Origin: Amborella trichopoda
Lineage: Eukaryota > Streptophyta > Magnoliopsida > Amborellales > Amborellaceae
NCBI RefSeq assembly: GCF_000471905.2
Contig: NW_006499563.1
Span: forward strand, 2,686,596 to 2,750,595
Length of the DNA: 64,000 bases
Direction of reading: 5' to 3'
This document shows positions 23,447-36,875 of the stretch, piece after piece (within the stretch, counting starts at the first letter, position 1; the number at the start of each line of letters is the position of its first letter). Made by a program: the position numbers and the translations under genes. Under the pieces are notes generated by a model that worked only from the letters and a program-made list of their open reading frames with translations, was not told where the DNA came from and ran no database searches.

Positions 23447-23835
23447 GGTGTGGTTTGCATAAGGTTGCCACCTGAAACAATCCAATTATGACACACCTCG
23501 AACTTTTATCATAAATATAATTTTGATATAAAAATTATTAGGATTGCTTGAGAATCTATTTTTATCTCTAATTATAAAATTTTGAACCCTAAAATTGGTT
23601 CAGATCAAGTAGATCTATAAACACATGAAAATCTTGAATAGTCCAGATAATGTGTCGCAAGATATACTATTTTGTGGACTCGAAATCTTTGTTTTTCTTT
23701 TCATATTCATACATCTCGATATCGAGGTAATCAATTAGAGGGTTTTTCAACATCCAAACAATATTTTATGATGGATTTTCGAGGTGCACCTTTAATTCTA
23801 CATTTTAAGGTTGCAACGTTATATAAACTTTTTCC
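23447..23835. mobile_element. MITE, GGTTGCAACC-type TIRs (complete copy)
   Basis: The ends pair as imperfect inverted repeats: left GTTTGCATAAGGTTGCCACC, right (reverse complement) GTTTATATAACGTTGCAACC. It is about 380 bp with no coding. Its interior (CAAGTAGATCTATAAACACA, CCAGATAATGTGT, AGAGGGTTTT) matches 46873-47148 and its left part matches 13485-13720. It lies about 1.05 kb upstream of the host gene start. No clean target duplication was identified, so the superfamily is open. Confidence 0.75.
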
Positions 23836-24882
23836 TATAGATAATCCTTTTGTATATTTGTATGTGTATATGTATGTGGAGAGAGAGGAAGATGTCCAAT
23901 GTGCTTTTTGTGTCTATAAGAGGGAGAGGTCCAATGTGTGAAAGAGAAAAAGCGTACACAAAGATGACTATTAATATCACCAAAGTAGTATAAAAAATCA
24001 GAAAAATCAGTGCTCCCTCATTTTTCACGGTAATGTTTTTTGTAAAAATATTGTATCAAAATTAATATAAAAAATAATATCAAAGTTAATATCAATAGAC
24101 ACTTAGAAAAGAAACAACATATCAATTTTCAATATTTTTGTAAAATATTGAAATATATAATGTAATACCCTTATTTTCTTAGAAACTAAACATAATAATA
24201 TTTTTTAAAATATTTTCTAAGTTTTTAGGCTTAGATTACACAGTCGATTCTCTGAACTAGACCACCGATCAACTTATCATTTTTTAAAGCCTTCCCTTGA
24301 ATAATACCCACCAAAAACTCTCACTTGCCAGAGCTGTTTCAGAGAGAGTTGTTTTAGAGAAGGATGGGTTTTTATGACTCAACCTACTTATACGTATATA
24401 TGCGGCCCCACTAAAATTCATTTTAGATATTTTTTAAAATTTTTTTATAGATTCATCAACTAGGCCACGACGAACATAATTCATAAATATGAAAAGAAAA
24501 ATACATTTTTAAAATTAAAAATATAAATTTGTAATATTTTTTTATGAACTTTAGATGATATTTTATCCCCGTCTTATTTATGGACAATGCACTTTAGATG
24601 ATATTTATGGACAATGCACTTTTAGATGACATCCATAATTACGATGGACGTTTGTTTGTCAGGGGTCTCTTGCTGACTCGTCAAACAATTTTCCTAGACC
24701 ATACACTTTCGAAAGAGTCGTTGAGAAAGACCGCGCAAGACTAGAGATCCGTTGCAAAGAGAGCAGTGCCCAGAAAATCTCAGGGCATGAGAGCTCCTCC
24801 TTCCTCAAAAACTCTATTCTTCATCTCTCTCAATCACAATCTAGGTCACCCAAAATTGACAGACCTTGGAATCCACCGAGCT
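23836..24882 (+). other. Upstream region of the SNM1-like gene
   Basis: AT-rich sequence with a TGTAATACCC LTR-like start at 24159. From about 24640 the composition becomes less AT-biased, as in a 5' untranslated region, running to the ATG at 24883. No clear TATA box could be chosen. An in-frame upstream ATG at 24766 gives 39 extra residues with no family similarity. Confidence 0.35.
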
Positions 24883-25501
24883 ATGTTTGAAGAAGATGGT
24901 GATTTCCAAAACGGTAGCCACTCTTTTAGCCTCACCCAAAAGTTCATCCTCAGTTCCTGCAAAAACTCATCAATTAAATATACTAAAAGACCGTGTTTAA
25001 GTCTATTGAGTCAAGGTTATAATGGTTGGGAGACAATAAGAAAGTGGGTTCGGATTATGGGTTTGAATTCAGATCTATAAATGATTTGGAGTGTTTTGGA
25101 GATGGTTGGATTGGGGACTTCAAGCACAATTCTCAGTTGGATGCTTTGATCAATTTTTGTGCTGATTCAAAGACGATTGGAACTGGTTGTTCTTCCGGAT
25201 TAGCTAAAAAGAAGTTAATTTGGGCATGGAAGGAGAGAATACCAAGGTTTTAGTAAGAGAAAGGGGCTTGCTTCGAAATGATGGTTGCTCCGAATTAACT
25301 GAAAAAGAAGTTCATTTGGGTGACAAAGAAGAGATGATTGAATTTTTAGGGAAAGGAAGGGGCTTGCTTGATTTCTTCTGGATTGGCTGATAAAGAAGTT
25401 AACTTTGGGCGATAAAGGAGAAACTAGTGAGTCTTTACCGAGAGATGCAAGTAAAAATGGTGGTCGTTCTGAATTTTTGGAGAGAAAAAAAGCTGGGCAA
25501 T
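24883..25501 (+). pseudogene. SNM1-like exon 1, N-terminal part
   Basis: The chosen start ATG at 24883 gives MFEEDGDFQNGSHSFSL, matching the acidic DDDFQ-type N-terminus of plant homologues, then KRPCLS. After a frame change near 25025 the protein-like reading continues as FGDGWIGDFKHNSQLDALIN and FCAD, corresponding to the conserved LD.LI.LC segment. From 25191 three imperfect repeats of about 30 codons follow (SSGLAKKEVNLG-like, SELTEKEVHLG, SGLADKEVN), then SEFLERKKAGQC. The reading then runs into copia LTR sequence at 25502. At least two frame changes and stops are present. Confidence 0.7.
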
Positions 25502-25735
25502 GTGTTGACACGTACGACTATGAAGCCTTATATGTCTTAGCCAACATTGTAGAATCCAATATATCCAACGTCCATATGAACATTGGATATCCCTGAGATC
25601 AAAATGAGTGGTTCCCTGATCTCAGGGATATCCAACGTTAATATGGACGTTGGACCATATGACTGTTTCATATATTGGATTCTCACAATGTAGGTTAAGA
25701 CACATAAGACCTCATAGCCATACGTGTCAACATCT
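25502..25735. repeat. Inverted pair of copia LTR pieces (fossil)
   Basis: TGTTGACACGTACGACTATG at 25509 reads inward on the plus strand. A second copy ends at about 25735 and reads inward on the minus strand, starting TGTTGACACGTATGGC. The arms meet around ATCCCTGAGATCA near 25595-25625. The result is a hairpin of two LTR starts facing each other at the edge of the copia cluster, inside host exon 1. Confidence 0.7.
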
Positions 25736-28700
25736 CCCACTTGGCTATGATAGCCGAGTATAATAAGTCACATGCATACTGTCACTTTTGAGAATTAACC
25801 TTTAAAAAATATTTTATCATGAGGTTTTTCTCACGCTTTCGCGGATATGCCTCTCATAACAAATGCCCGTCATGAGGATTTTCATGCTAATACAGATTTA
25901 TCACTCATGAAAACTGACTGACTTAAATATTTTTAAGTCCAATTAAGCTAGTGTTCGTAGACAATAGTTCAACATTTAAACCCTTTGTTAATGGATCAAC
26001 GATCATATCTGATGAGGGCAAGCAACTAACAATTACTTCACCTTTCTTAACTACATCCTGAATGCAATGATATTGGACATCTATATGTCTTTCTTTGGAG
26101 CTATTTGCTCCACTTTGAATTAATTCACTTGCGGCTTGATTATCACAAAATATTTGGGTTGGTCCGTTGATTATTTGTAGCTTCAAGTTATTTATGAAGC
26201 GGTTTATCCAGACGGTAAAAGTACAAACAGTGCTACATACAATATATTCTATTTTGCTTCTTGTGTGTACCTAGCTACACACCCTTATTTCTTGTTAGAC
26301 CAAGAAATAGTTGCCCCTCCAAATAGGAAAATATGTCCTGAGGTGGACCTACTATCATCCTTATCCCTAGCAAAATCTGCATATGAATATCCTATAACTT
26401 CAAGCTTATCTGCTTAAAAACACAATTTTAGATGCTTTGTTCCCTTACTGTACCTTAGATCTCATTTACTGCTTTCCAATGAGCTATGCTTGGATTACTT
26501 TGATATTTACTAACAAGTCCTATGACATAACTCAAGTCCAGTCTTGTACATCTTACTGCATATACCAAGCTACCAATAGCTTGTGCATAGGGAATGTTAG
26601 GTTTTTCTTGTCATTCTACTGGAAAATTCTTCCTAAACAACTTTACTTCCTTTTCAACAGGAGTAGACAAGGTTTTATAATTTCCCATTTGAAATCTTTT
26701 GAGAACAGAGTCAAGATATCTCTCTTGGCTCAAGCACAACATTTTTAATTTTCTATCTCTAGTTACTTTTATGCCTAGGACATGAGATGCTTCTCTCATA
26801 TCTTTCATCTCAAAGAGAAAGCCATGACTTAGTCTTATCAATCATTTCTAAGTCATTTCCAGCTATTAGGATATCATTTACTAATGATGAAAGTATTATA
26901 AATTTACTCCCACTCTTCAAGACATATACACAATGGTCCAATCTATTTACTTCATATCCCATCTATAGGATGGCATCATGAAATGTTAAGTACCATTGCC
27001 TTGAAGATTGTTTTAAACCATATAAAGGCTTATTTAATTTGTATACTTTATTTTATAGGTCTTTAATTGTGAAGCCCTCAAGTTGTTTCATATAGATGGT
27101 TTCCTTTAGTTCGCCATTTAGGAATGCAGTCTTTACATCCATTTGATACAGTCGACCCCCACTTCTTTAAGTTAGATAGATCAAGTTTTCTACTTGTCTA
27201 CAGTTCATAAGGGGTAGAATCTACTGCATTAGTTGGAACCCTATTAAGAATATACATGGATGTGCTTATTGCTTCTCCCCAAAAAGTATTAGGTAGATTA
27301 GTATGAATCATCATGGATCTAGTCATTTCTAAGAGGGTTATACTACGTCTTTTAGCTATTCCATTTTGTTGTGGCGTATAAGGCATAGTAGTGTGTCTTT
27401 TAATACCATATTCTTGACAATAAGTATTGAAACCTTTGGATGTGAATTCACCTCTCCTATCAATTCTAAGAACTTTGATGTTCCTACTCAATTGGTTTTC
27501 TACTTGCCTTTTATATATTTTAAATTTTTCTAAAGCTTCTGATTTATGGTGGATTAGATAAACATATCCAAATCTGAAAAAATAATCAATAAAGATGATA
27601 AAGTATGACATCCTTCTATGAGTTTTAACATTAAGGGGCCCACAAATATTTGAGTGGACCACATTCAATAACTCATTAGCTCTCTCTCCTTTATTGAATG
27701 ATTTCACTGTCATTTTTTCAGACAAGCTATGCTGACAGGTTGGAAAGTCGACATTATTTAGCTTTAGAATAAGACATTTATTTATTAATATATTTATTTT
27801 GCCTTTTCCTATGTGGTCAAGCCTAAGATGCCAAGTATAGGCATTAACAACCATTACACAATCAACATAACCATAATAAGTTGAAATTTTATTATCAGCT
27901 TTCCCATTTACATGAAGAGGGAACAAGTTGTAGTCATCAACCAAGTGTCCCCAAGCATAAATTTGCCCATGCTTTCCGATTGATACTTTCAATGATCGGA
28001 AGCAGATTTCGAAACCCTTTCTAATGAGCAAGGGGACAGATTAAGTATTTTGTCTCATACAAGGGACAAAATATACATTAGTTAATACATGGTCGATTGT
28101 CCCTACATACAACCTCCAAGTTCTTACATCAATACATCAGAATAGGTGTTGTTTCCTATGTAAATGTGTTTCTCCTTAGATTTTTTCTATTTGAAGTCCT
28201 CGAAGAGGCCTTTTGAGCTTGTGATATGCCAATTAACACCTGAGTCTCTCCATCATCCTTTGATGTCATGATATGCCATCAGGCACTCAGAAATCACACA
28301 AATGACTTCACGTCTCTTGCTTTTATTTCTGTTATTATTTGGATTTTGCTAGTTTCTATTATGTTGGCAGTGGTTCTTGAAGTGACTTGGTTGACCACAT
28401 AAGAAGCATTTTGGCAGTCCTAGTTTCGATATTTGTTGTAGGGTTTAGTTCCTCTATTTTTTAACATATTGTTCATCTTATTAAACCTCTCTTGAAATTT
28501 TAAGCTTGGGTTGGCTAGTTTTGTAAGATTCTTGAGCAAGCATAAGCTCACTTATTTTATCTTTGTTCATATGTTCTTGTTATAAGGCTAGTTGCATAGA
28601 TAGGTCCCCTAATGTAAGAGATTTGACATTCAACCTAAAGGCAATTGTTACCATCCTCCATGAAGGTGGAATACTACTTAAGATTGTGGAAACTTGCATG

Positions 28701-29332
28701 CGCTCAGGGACTTCATTCCCAACAATGACTAAGTCCTTAGCCATAACAAGCATTTTGTTTACATGTTCCACTACATTATTACCTTCATTCATCTTGAATG
28801 AGTTATATTGCTCTAATAGAAATTGAAGGTTTGTTTCAAAGGTTGAATCATATTTAGTTTTTATTGCTTTCAGCATGCTCTTTGATGTTTTATGATGCTC
28901 GAAAACCTTAATAAGGTCATTTTGAATAAAAGTTAATATACAAGTTTTTGCTATGAGGTCATCTTCTAAAAAAATTTCTAAATTTTTCTTTTCTTCTTCA
29001 GTTGGTTTATCACCAAAGAGAGGAGTGTCGTGAGGTTGGTGATTGCAGAACTCGAATTTTTTATCCCTTCACCTTTTAGAGAGAAAGAGAGAAGAAGAAT
29101 TGTATGCCTTTTCTTTATTATATACATCCTCTCTCTGGCTTCTCATTTTATAGAGAGAAGAAGGGATAACCGTTGTATTTCTCCAACAGGTCTCTGAGAA
29201 AAACGAGGGGTTTCCTGATCTCAGGGATATCCAACATTCATATTGAGGTTGGACCATATAACTGTTGGATATATTGGATTCTCACAATGTATGTTAAGAC
29301 ACGAAATACCTCATAGCCATACGTGTCAACAT
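25607..29332 (-). mobile_element. Ty1/copia fossil, copy A
   Basis: Minus-strand element in copia order. Gag lies at about 28560-28980 (TKYDSTFETNLQFLLEQYNS), with a zinc knuckle near 28370-28420 (CFLCGQPSHFKNHC). Pre-integrase and integrase are at 27198-28031 (TPQQNGIAKRRS), reverse transcriptase at about 26440-27180 and RNase H at 25923-26440 (FCDNQAASELIQSG). A 3' LTR piece lies at 25607-25735 and a 5' LTR at about 29050-29332 with a TATAAAA box. Broken in roughly ten places and shortened between integrase and reverse transcriptase. It shares the LTR at 29050-29332 with copy B. Confidence 0.88.
29050..29332 (-). repeat. Copia LTR shared by copies A and B
   Basis: On the minus strand it starts TGTTGACACGTATGGCTATG at about 29332, directly after the purine-rich CCAAGTGGGAAA 3' end of copy B. 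It runs through a TATAAAATGAG box (near 29150) into the gag leader of copy A. One LTR therefore serves as the 3' LTR of B and the 5' LTR of A. Confidence 0.7.
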
Positions 29333-32300
29333 TTCCCACTTGGCTATGACGGTCGAGCAGAATAAGTCATATGCATACTCCCACTTTTGAGTATGACCTT
29401 TAAGGAAATATCTTGTCATGAGATTTTTCTCACGCTTTCGTGGATATGCCTCATAACAAATGCCCATCATAACGATTTTAACGTTAATGCGGATTTGTCA
29501 CTCATGAAAACTAACTAACTTAAATATTTTTAAGTCTCATTAAGCTAGTGTGCTTAGACAGTAATACAACACTTAGACCCTTGTTAATGGATCAGCGATC
29601 ATATCTGATGAGGGCAAGTAGCTAATAGTTACTTCACCTTTCTCAACTACATCCTAAATGCAGTGATATTGACATCTATATGTCTTCTTTTGGAGCTATT
29701 TGCTTCACTTTGATTTAATTTTAATGTGGTTTGATTATCACAAAATATTTGGATCTATCTGTCGACTATTTGCAGCTTCAAGTCATCTTTGAAGCGCTTT
29801 ATCCAGATGGCAAAAGTACAAGATGTGTTACATGCAATGTATTCTTCTTCCTGTATGTATCTAGCGACAGGCCCTTGTTTCTTGCTAGACCAAGAAACAA
29901 TTGCCCTCCAAATAGCAAAATATGTCCTGAGGTGGATTTACTATCATCGTTATCCGCAGCAAACTTTTCATGTGAATACCATATAACTTCAAGCTTATCT
30001 GCTTGAAAACATAACTTTAAATGCTTTGTTTCGTTAATGTACCTTAGAATTCTTTTTACTACTTTCCAATGAGCTATGCCTGAATTATTTTGATACGGCA
30101 TAACTCAAGTCTGGTCTTGTACATCTTACTACATGTATCAAGCTATTAATAGCTTGTGCATAGGGAACGTTAGGCTTTTCTTGTCCTTCTACTGGACAAT
30201 CCTCCATAGACTACTTTACTCCCTTTTCAACAGGAGTTGATAATGATTTACAATTTTCCATTTGAAATCTTTTGAGAATAGAGTCAAGATATCTCTCTTG
30301 GCTCAAGCACAACATTTTTTATTTTCTATCTCTAATTATTTTTATGCCTAAGACATAAGATGTTTCTCTCATATCTTTCATCATAAACCAAGAAGAAAGC
30401 TATGACTTAGTCCTATCAATCATTTTTAAGTCATTTCCAACTATTAGGATATCATTTACAAATAATGAGAGTATTGTGAATTGACTCCCACTCTTCAAGA
30501 CATACACACAATGGTCTAATCTATTTACTTAATATCACATATGTAAGATAGCATCATAAAATGTTAAGTATCATTATCTTGAAGATTGTTTTAAACCGTA
30601 TAAAGACTTATTTAATATGTAGACTTTATTTTCTAGGCCGTTAATTATGAAGCCCTCCAGTTGTTTCATGTAGATGGTTTCCTTTAGTTCACCATTTAAG
30701 AATGCAGTCTTTACATCCATTTGATAAATTTCTAGGACATAATATGAAACGATTATCAAAATTATCCTAATGAAAATAAACGTTGCAACTAGGGAATAAG
30801 TGTCGACATAGTCGACTCCTTTTCTTTGGATAAAACTCTTTGCTACTAACCTAGCTTTAAATTTATCAAGTGATCCATCATATTTTAACTTCCTTTTAAG
30901 TACCCATTAGAACCTATAGGTTTCCTATCTGATGGAAAATCACATAGATCCCAAACTTTATTTTTCTCAATAGAATCTAATTCTTCTCTCATGGCATTAA
31001 GCCATTTTTGAGATTATTGTGACTTCATAGCATCATTGAAGTCAAAAGGGTCATGGATTTCATCTAGGTAAATACGGTTATTTGTCTCCTCACTCATATA
31101 GACGTAGTAATCATCATGATATGATGGAGGAGCTCTAGACCTCTTTTGACAACTTAACATTGGGTGTGTGAGTACTTCAACATCATCATGTTGATAAAGG
31201 CTATCCATATCCACTGTAGATAGTGGTTCTAGGTCATCTATGATATTAAGTGGATTATCATTATCCATTATAGGTATGTTTTCTTCAATAAAATCTAGGA
31301 ACACAACATCTCTACTTTTCATGAGTCCCTTATCTTTATGATCAAATCGATATCCCTTTAAACCTTTAGGGTATCCTATAAAATTACAAATTAGAGTTTT
31401 GTTTTCTAACTTATTTCTATATTGATATGGGATTAAGACATGGGCAGTTGACCCCCACTTCTTTAAATTAGATAGATCAGGTTTTTAACCTGTCCATTGT
31501 TCTTGAGGGGTAGAATCTATTGCCTTAGATGGAACCCTATTAAGAATATACATGGATATGCTTATTGTTTCTCCCCAAAAGGTCTTGGGTAGATTAGCAT
31601 GAACCATCATGGATCTAGTCATTTCCAAGATGGTTCTATTACGCCTTTCAGCTAATCAATTTATTTTGGCGTATAAAGCATAATGGCATATCTTTTAATA
31701 CCATATTCTTGACAATAAATATTGGAAGCTTCGAATGTGTATTTACCTCTCCTATCAGTTCTAAGAACTTTGATGTTCCTACTCAATTGGTTTTCTACTT
31801 CTTTTTTATATTTTTTAATTTTTTCTAAAGCTTCTGATTTATGGTGGATTAGATAAACATATCCAAATCTAGAAAAATCATCAATAAAGGTGATGAAGAA
31901 TGATATCCATCTATGAGTTTTAACATTGAGGGGCCCACAAATTTATGAGTGGACCACATTCAATAACTCATTAGCTATCTACTCTTTATTGAATGATTTT
32001 CTAGTCATTTTTCCAGACAAGAAGTGCTGACAAGTTAGAAATTCGACATTATTTAGATTTGGAATAAGACATTTATTTATTAATCTATTTATTTTGCCTT
32101 TTCCTATGTAATCAAAGATAATATAAAATTTCCGCTTTATATTTGTTTATATTATTTGTCTGAACCCTTATAATAAAAGAGCAAATATCAAGTGTGTGAT
32201 TCACTTTAGAAGACAAATTAATTTCTAAATCACACCAATGTAGTAATGCATTCAAATATCAGCAATACTAAAAATGACCAAAATATGTCTTCTAATTTTT

Positions 32301-32364
32301 TTTTTCGTTTTTAAATAAAAATATTAGCAATATATAAGGCAACAAAATAGCAATATATATATTT

Positions 32365-33080
32365 NNNNNNNNNNNNNNNNNNNNNNNNNNNNNNNNNNNN
32401 NNNNNNNNNNNNNNNNNNNNNNNNNNNNNNNNNNNNNNNNNNNNNNNNNNNNNNNNNNNNNNNNNNNNNNNNNNNNNNNNNNNNNNNNNNNNNNNNNNNN
32501 NNNNNNNNNNNNNNNNNNNNNNNNNNNNNNNNNNNNNNNNNNNNNNNNNNNNNNNNNNNNNNNNNNNNNNNNNNNNNNNNNNNNNNNNNNNNNNNNNNNN
32601 NNNNNNNNNNNNNNNNNNNNNNNNNNNNNNNNNNNNNNNNNNNNNNNNNNNNNNNNNNNNNNNNNNNNNNNNNNNNNNNNNNNNNNNNNNNNNNNNNNNN
32701 NNNNNNNNNNNNNNNNNNNNNNNNNNNNNNNNNNNNNNNNNNNNNNNNNNNNNNNNNNNNNNNNNNNNNNNNNNNNNNNNNNNNNNNNNNNNNNNNNNNN
32801 NNNNNNNNNNNNNNNNNNNNNNNNNNNNNNNNNNNNNNNNNNNNNNNNNNNNNNNNNNNNNNNNNNNNNNNNNNNNNNNNNNNNNNNNNNNNNNNNNNNN
32901 NNNNNNNNNNNNNNNNNNNNNNNNNNNNNNNNNNNNNNNNNNNNNNNNNNNNNNNNNNNNNNNNNNNNNNNNNNNNNNNNNNNNNNNNNNNNNNNNNNNN
33001 NNNNNNNNNNNNNNNNNNNNNNNNNNNNNNNNNNNNNNNNNNNNNNNNNNNNNNNNNNNNNNNNNNNNNNNNNNNNNNNN
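32365..33080. other. Assembly gap
   Basis: 716 N. It lies in the 5' half of copia copy B. Frames spanning it are not genes. Confidence 1.
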
Positions 33081-33303
33081 AAAGAGAGCCCAAGGGTTTG
33101 TGGGTTTCATGTATTGAAGAGAGAGACAGCGTTTTGGGTAAACTCTAAAAGTGACATATGGCGGTTGCCCACCTGGTTTCTTGGTGATAGAAAGCGGTTG
33201 GCAATCAATCTCCACCGACCAAGAGCCAGATCAAGAGTCCGAATCCTTGGCAAGTGCAGATAACGAGATGGCTTGCCGGTTAGCCGGATTTCAAGAGAAC
33301 ATC

Positions 33304-33821
33304 TGTTACGTTCCTAATCTTTGTTTATTTTTTTTAATAAAGTCTTATGCTTAGTACGAGCAGCTGTTGTTTAGGTATTGTTCACTTGAATTTAGCAGTA
33401 TGTTGCTTAATGTTAGGAGTTGTGGTCGACAGTTTCTAATGGGTCTCCATGATACATGTGGGTAGTTGTTGTAATGGGTCACATTCCTATTATATAGGGA
33501 TTGCGGGTAGAATAATCAGGGAGGTGGTAGAGGGTTAGTAGGGGGCTATAAATATCTCATTGTAATGGAGAGAAAGGGGATAATTATCAATATCTTGTGC
33601 CCAGCACTTCATGAGGTTTAGTTTCCCTCGAAGAAATTGCTAATTGTCTCTCTCATAAATCTCTTATTATACTATATCTTGGGCAAACGTTCCTCCCAAC
33701 ATAGGTAAAAGTAAGAACAAAGGGGTGTCTCACGAGTTGAGATATCTAGCCCAGGATTTTGACGTAAACACTTTGAACGAACAACAACGTCAAACTCACT
33801 CAGCAAGTCGAGCCCATAACA
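33304..33821 (+). repeat. Left LTR of the gypsy element
   Basis: 518 bp, TGTTACGTTCC to GCCCATAACA. A TATA-like CTATAAATATC lies near 33545. Confidence 0.93.
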
Positions 33822-36352
33822 ATTCGCTATGTTTTCCTTCCCTTTTTGTACTCAATGACGAAATCAAAGCCCATGAGCTTCATCAACCACCTTTGCTACG
33901 CTAGTGTGGTGATTCTTTGTTCCCATAGGTATTTTAGGCTTTGGTGATCGGTCCTTACGATGAACTGTTGCTCAAATATTACTGCCACTTCTGTACTGCA
34001 AGAACCAAAGCCAACATTTCTACCATGTAAAGCCTGGCTATAGAACGCTATGGGTCGCTTCTCTTGCATCTACACCCCTCCGATCCCAGCTCCGGAAGCG
34101 TCACATTCAACGATAATTTTTTTTGAAAAATCAGGCAGGGCGAGCACTGGGGCTAGCGTCATTGTCGTTCTCAACTGCTCGAGCGATACCTCGGATTGCG
34201 TTCCCACTTAAAACTATCTTTTTTCAACATATTGGTTTATGGGGCAGCAATTTTACCGAAATTTTGAATGAATTTTCGGTAATATCCTGTTAATCCCAGA
34301 AATCCACAGAGAGCTTTTAACGTTGTGGGCTTGGGCCAGTTGGTCATGGCTACAATTTTTTCTGGATCCACAGCCACACCATCTTGACTGATGAGGTGCC
34401 CCAAATACTTCACTTCCTGTTGCCCAAAAGCACACGTTTCTTTTTCTACAAATAACTGGTTAGCCCGTAAAACAGATAGTGCAAGACCAATATCCTTCAA
34501 ATGGTCTTCCTAATTCTTGCTATAAATGAAAATGTCGTCAAAAAACACCAACATGAATTTTCATAGGTAATTTTTGAAACATTGTTCATCAAAGATTGAA
34601 AAGTAGAATGGGCATTCATTAACTCGAAAGGCATTACCAGAAATTCGTAATGGCCATGGTGGGTGCGAAAAGCGGTCTTCTCAACATCTTTTGGTTGCAT
34701 GCGAATTTGGTGGTACCCTGATTGAAGATCAAGCTTTGTGAAAAGAGAGGCCCCATGCAATTCATCCAAAAGTTCGTCAATATTGGGTATGGGAAATTTA
34801 TCCTTCACTGTTTGTTGATTTAGAGCCCTATAGTCGACGCACATCCTCCACCAGTTGTCATGTTTTTTTACTAACAACACCAGTGAAGAATAGGGGTGAA
34901 AACTTTGCATTATCTGCGCCGGTCCCACATTGGCTCGAGCCAATTAAAAAAGAGGTGAAGGAAAATCCCAAAATGCAGGAATTAATGACACGAGTGGAAC
35001 AAGGAGAGGCGTTGGGTACATGGAGCTACAAAGAAGGAGTTTTATTCTTTAAAAGTAGAATTTTCTTATTGGTCGGATCTCCTTTAATTCCTACCATTAT
35101 GGAAGAGTTCCATTCCAACACACACGAGGGGTTCCACAAAACTTTCCATCGAATAAAGTCCGTGTTGTACTGGAGCGGAATGAGAAGGGAAATCCGTGAT
35201 TATATTCGACAATGTGATACATGCCAGCGTCAGAAATGGGAAAACACGTCACCGACGGGGCTCCTCCAACCACTCCCAATTCCCCAATAGGTATGGACTG
35301 ATTTGTCTATGGACTTCATTGATGGCCTTCCGAACTCACATGGTAAAACTACTATTTTCGTGGTTGTGGACCGCCTATCCAAAGCCACCCATTTCATTCC
35401 AATCTCCCATCCCTATACAGCAACATCGGTGGCTCAGATATTTTTTAATCATATTTTTAAATTATATGGAATGCCTAAGTCCATTGTTTGTGATAGAGAT
35501 CTAGTGTTTACAAGTGTTTCTTGGAAAGAACTCTTTAACTTGCAGGGCACGGCTTTCAACTACTCATCAGCCTATCACCCCCAAACCGATGGTTAGATGG
35601 AAGTGGTGAATCGCACAATTGAAATATACCTCAAGTGATTTTCAAGTGACAAACCCAAGGAGTGGGCCCGTTGGATTGCGTGGGCTGAGTACTGCTACAA
35701 TACTAGTCCACACACCGCCACAAAGAAGACTCCCTACGAGGTGGTCTATGGGCGTGCTCCACCCACGTTATTCTTGGTACAACTCGAGTGGAGTCAGTTG
35801 ATCAGGAACTCTAAGATCGGGACCAAGTTCTCAAGCAACTACGTGAACAGTTGCAACTGTCATAGAACCGAATGAAGAAAGCCTACAATATTCATCGAAC
35901 TAAGAAGAACTTCAATGTGGGGGATTTAGTGTATCTACGCCTTCAGCCATATCGCTAAGTTTCGGTCGCCCTTCAGAGAAATCTCAAGCTCTCACCACAA
36001 TACTATGGACCGCTTGAAGTGATCCAAAAGATAGGACAGGTGGCCTACAAACTCTTGTTGCCCAATGGTTCAAAAAGGCATCCTGTGTTTTATGTGTCTT
36101 GCCTAAAAGCAAAGGTTGGAACAACAATGGTGGTTCAAAAAGATTTGCCAATTGTTCAGGAAGGAGGAAACGACATGGTACCTTAGCCGTAAGCCATTCT
36201 TGACCATCGCATTCGGAAGCATCAAGAGGAAGTCCTGGTGCACTGGAAGGGTCTCGCACCTTCTGAAGCCACGTGGAAGAATCTGAAGACGCTTAAGTTA
36301 AGGTTTCCTAAAAATACCCTTGAGGACAAGGGGGATTTTTAGAGGGAGGGAA

Positions 36353-36870
36353 TGTTATGTTCCTAGGCTTCATTTATTTTTCAATAAAGTCTTGTGCTTA
36401 GCACGAGCAGCTGTTGTTTAGGTATTGTTCACTTGAATTTAAGAGTCTGTTGCTTAATGTTAGGAGTTGTGGTAGACAGTTTCTAATGGATCGCCATGAT
36501 ACATGTGGGTAGTTATTGTAATGGGTCACATTCCTATTATATAGGGATTGTGGGTAGAATAATCAAGGAGGTGGTAGAGGGTTAGTAGGGGGCTATAAAT
36601 ATCTCATTGTAATGGGGAGAAAGGGGATAATTATCAATATATTGTGCCCAGCACTTCAGGAGGTTTAGTTTCCCTCGAAGAAACTACTAATTGTCTCTCT
36701 CGTAAATCTCTTCCTATACTCTATCTTGGGTAAAACGTTCCTCCCAAAATAGGTAAAAGTAAGAACAAAGGGTTGTCTCACGAGTTGAGATATCTAGCCC
36801 AAGATTTTGACGTAAACACTTTGAATGGACAATATCATCAAACTCGCCTCAACAAGTCGAGCCCATAACA
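36353..36870 (+). repeat. Right LTR of the gypsy element
   Basis: 518 bp, TGTTATGTTCC to GCCCATAACA, preceded by a purine-rich tract and followed by the target duplication ACATC. Confidence 0.93.
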
Positions 36871-36875
36871 ACATC

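Larger units (their letters stand above)
33304..36870 (+). mobile_element. Ty3/gypsy element with two LTRs and perfect target duplication (fossil)
   Basis: Two 518-bp LTRs (33304-33821 and 36353-36870), TGTTA...TAACA, are flanked by ACATC at 33299-33303 and 36871-36875. By eye they differ at about 35-45 positions (7-8%), suggesting insertion several million years ago. A purine-rich tract (AGAGGGAGGGAA) precedes the right LTR. Inside, integrase with its zinc-binding part lies on the plus strand (about 34883-36300: CDTCQRQK, HPQTDG, chromodomain-like LVHWKG end). Reverse transcriptase and RNase H lie on the minus strand (about 33830-34943: [25 protein letters not shown]). The interior is therefore rearranged and gag/protease is missing. 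Non-functional. Confidence 0.92.

Noticed and set aside
32292-33215. Long minus-strand open frames crossing 32292-33215
   Set aside because: They are open only because of the N gap; the short real ends show no motif.
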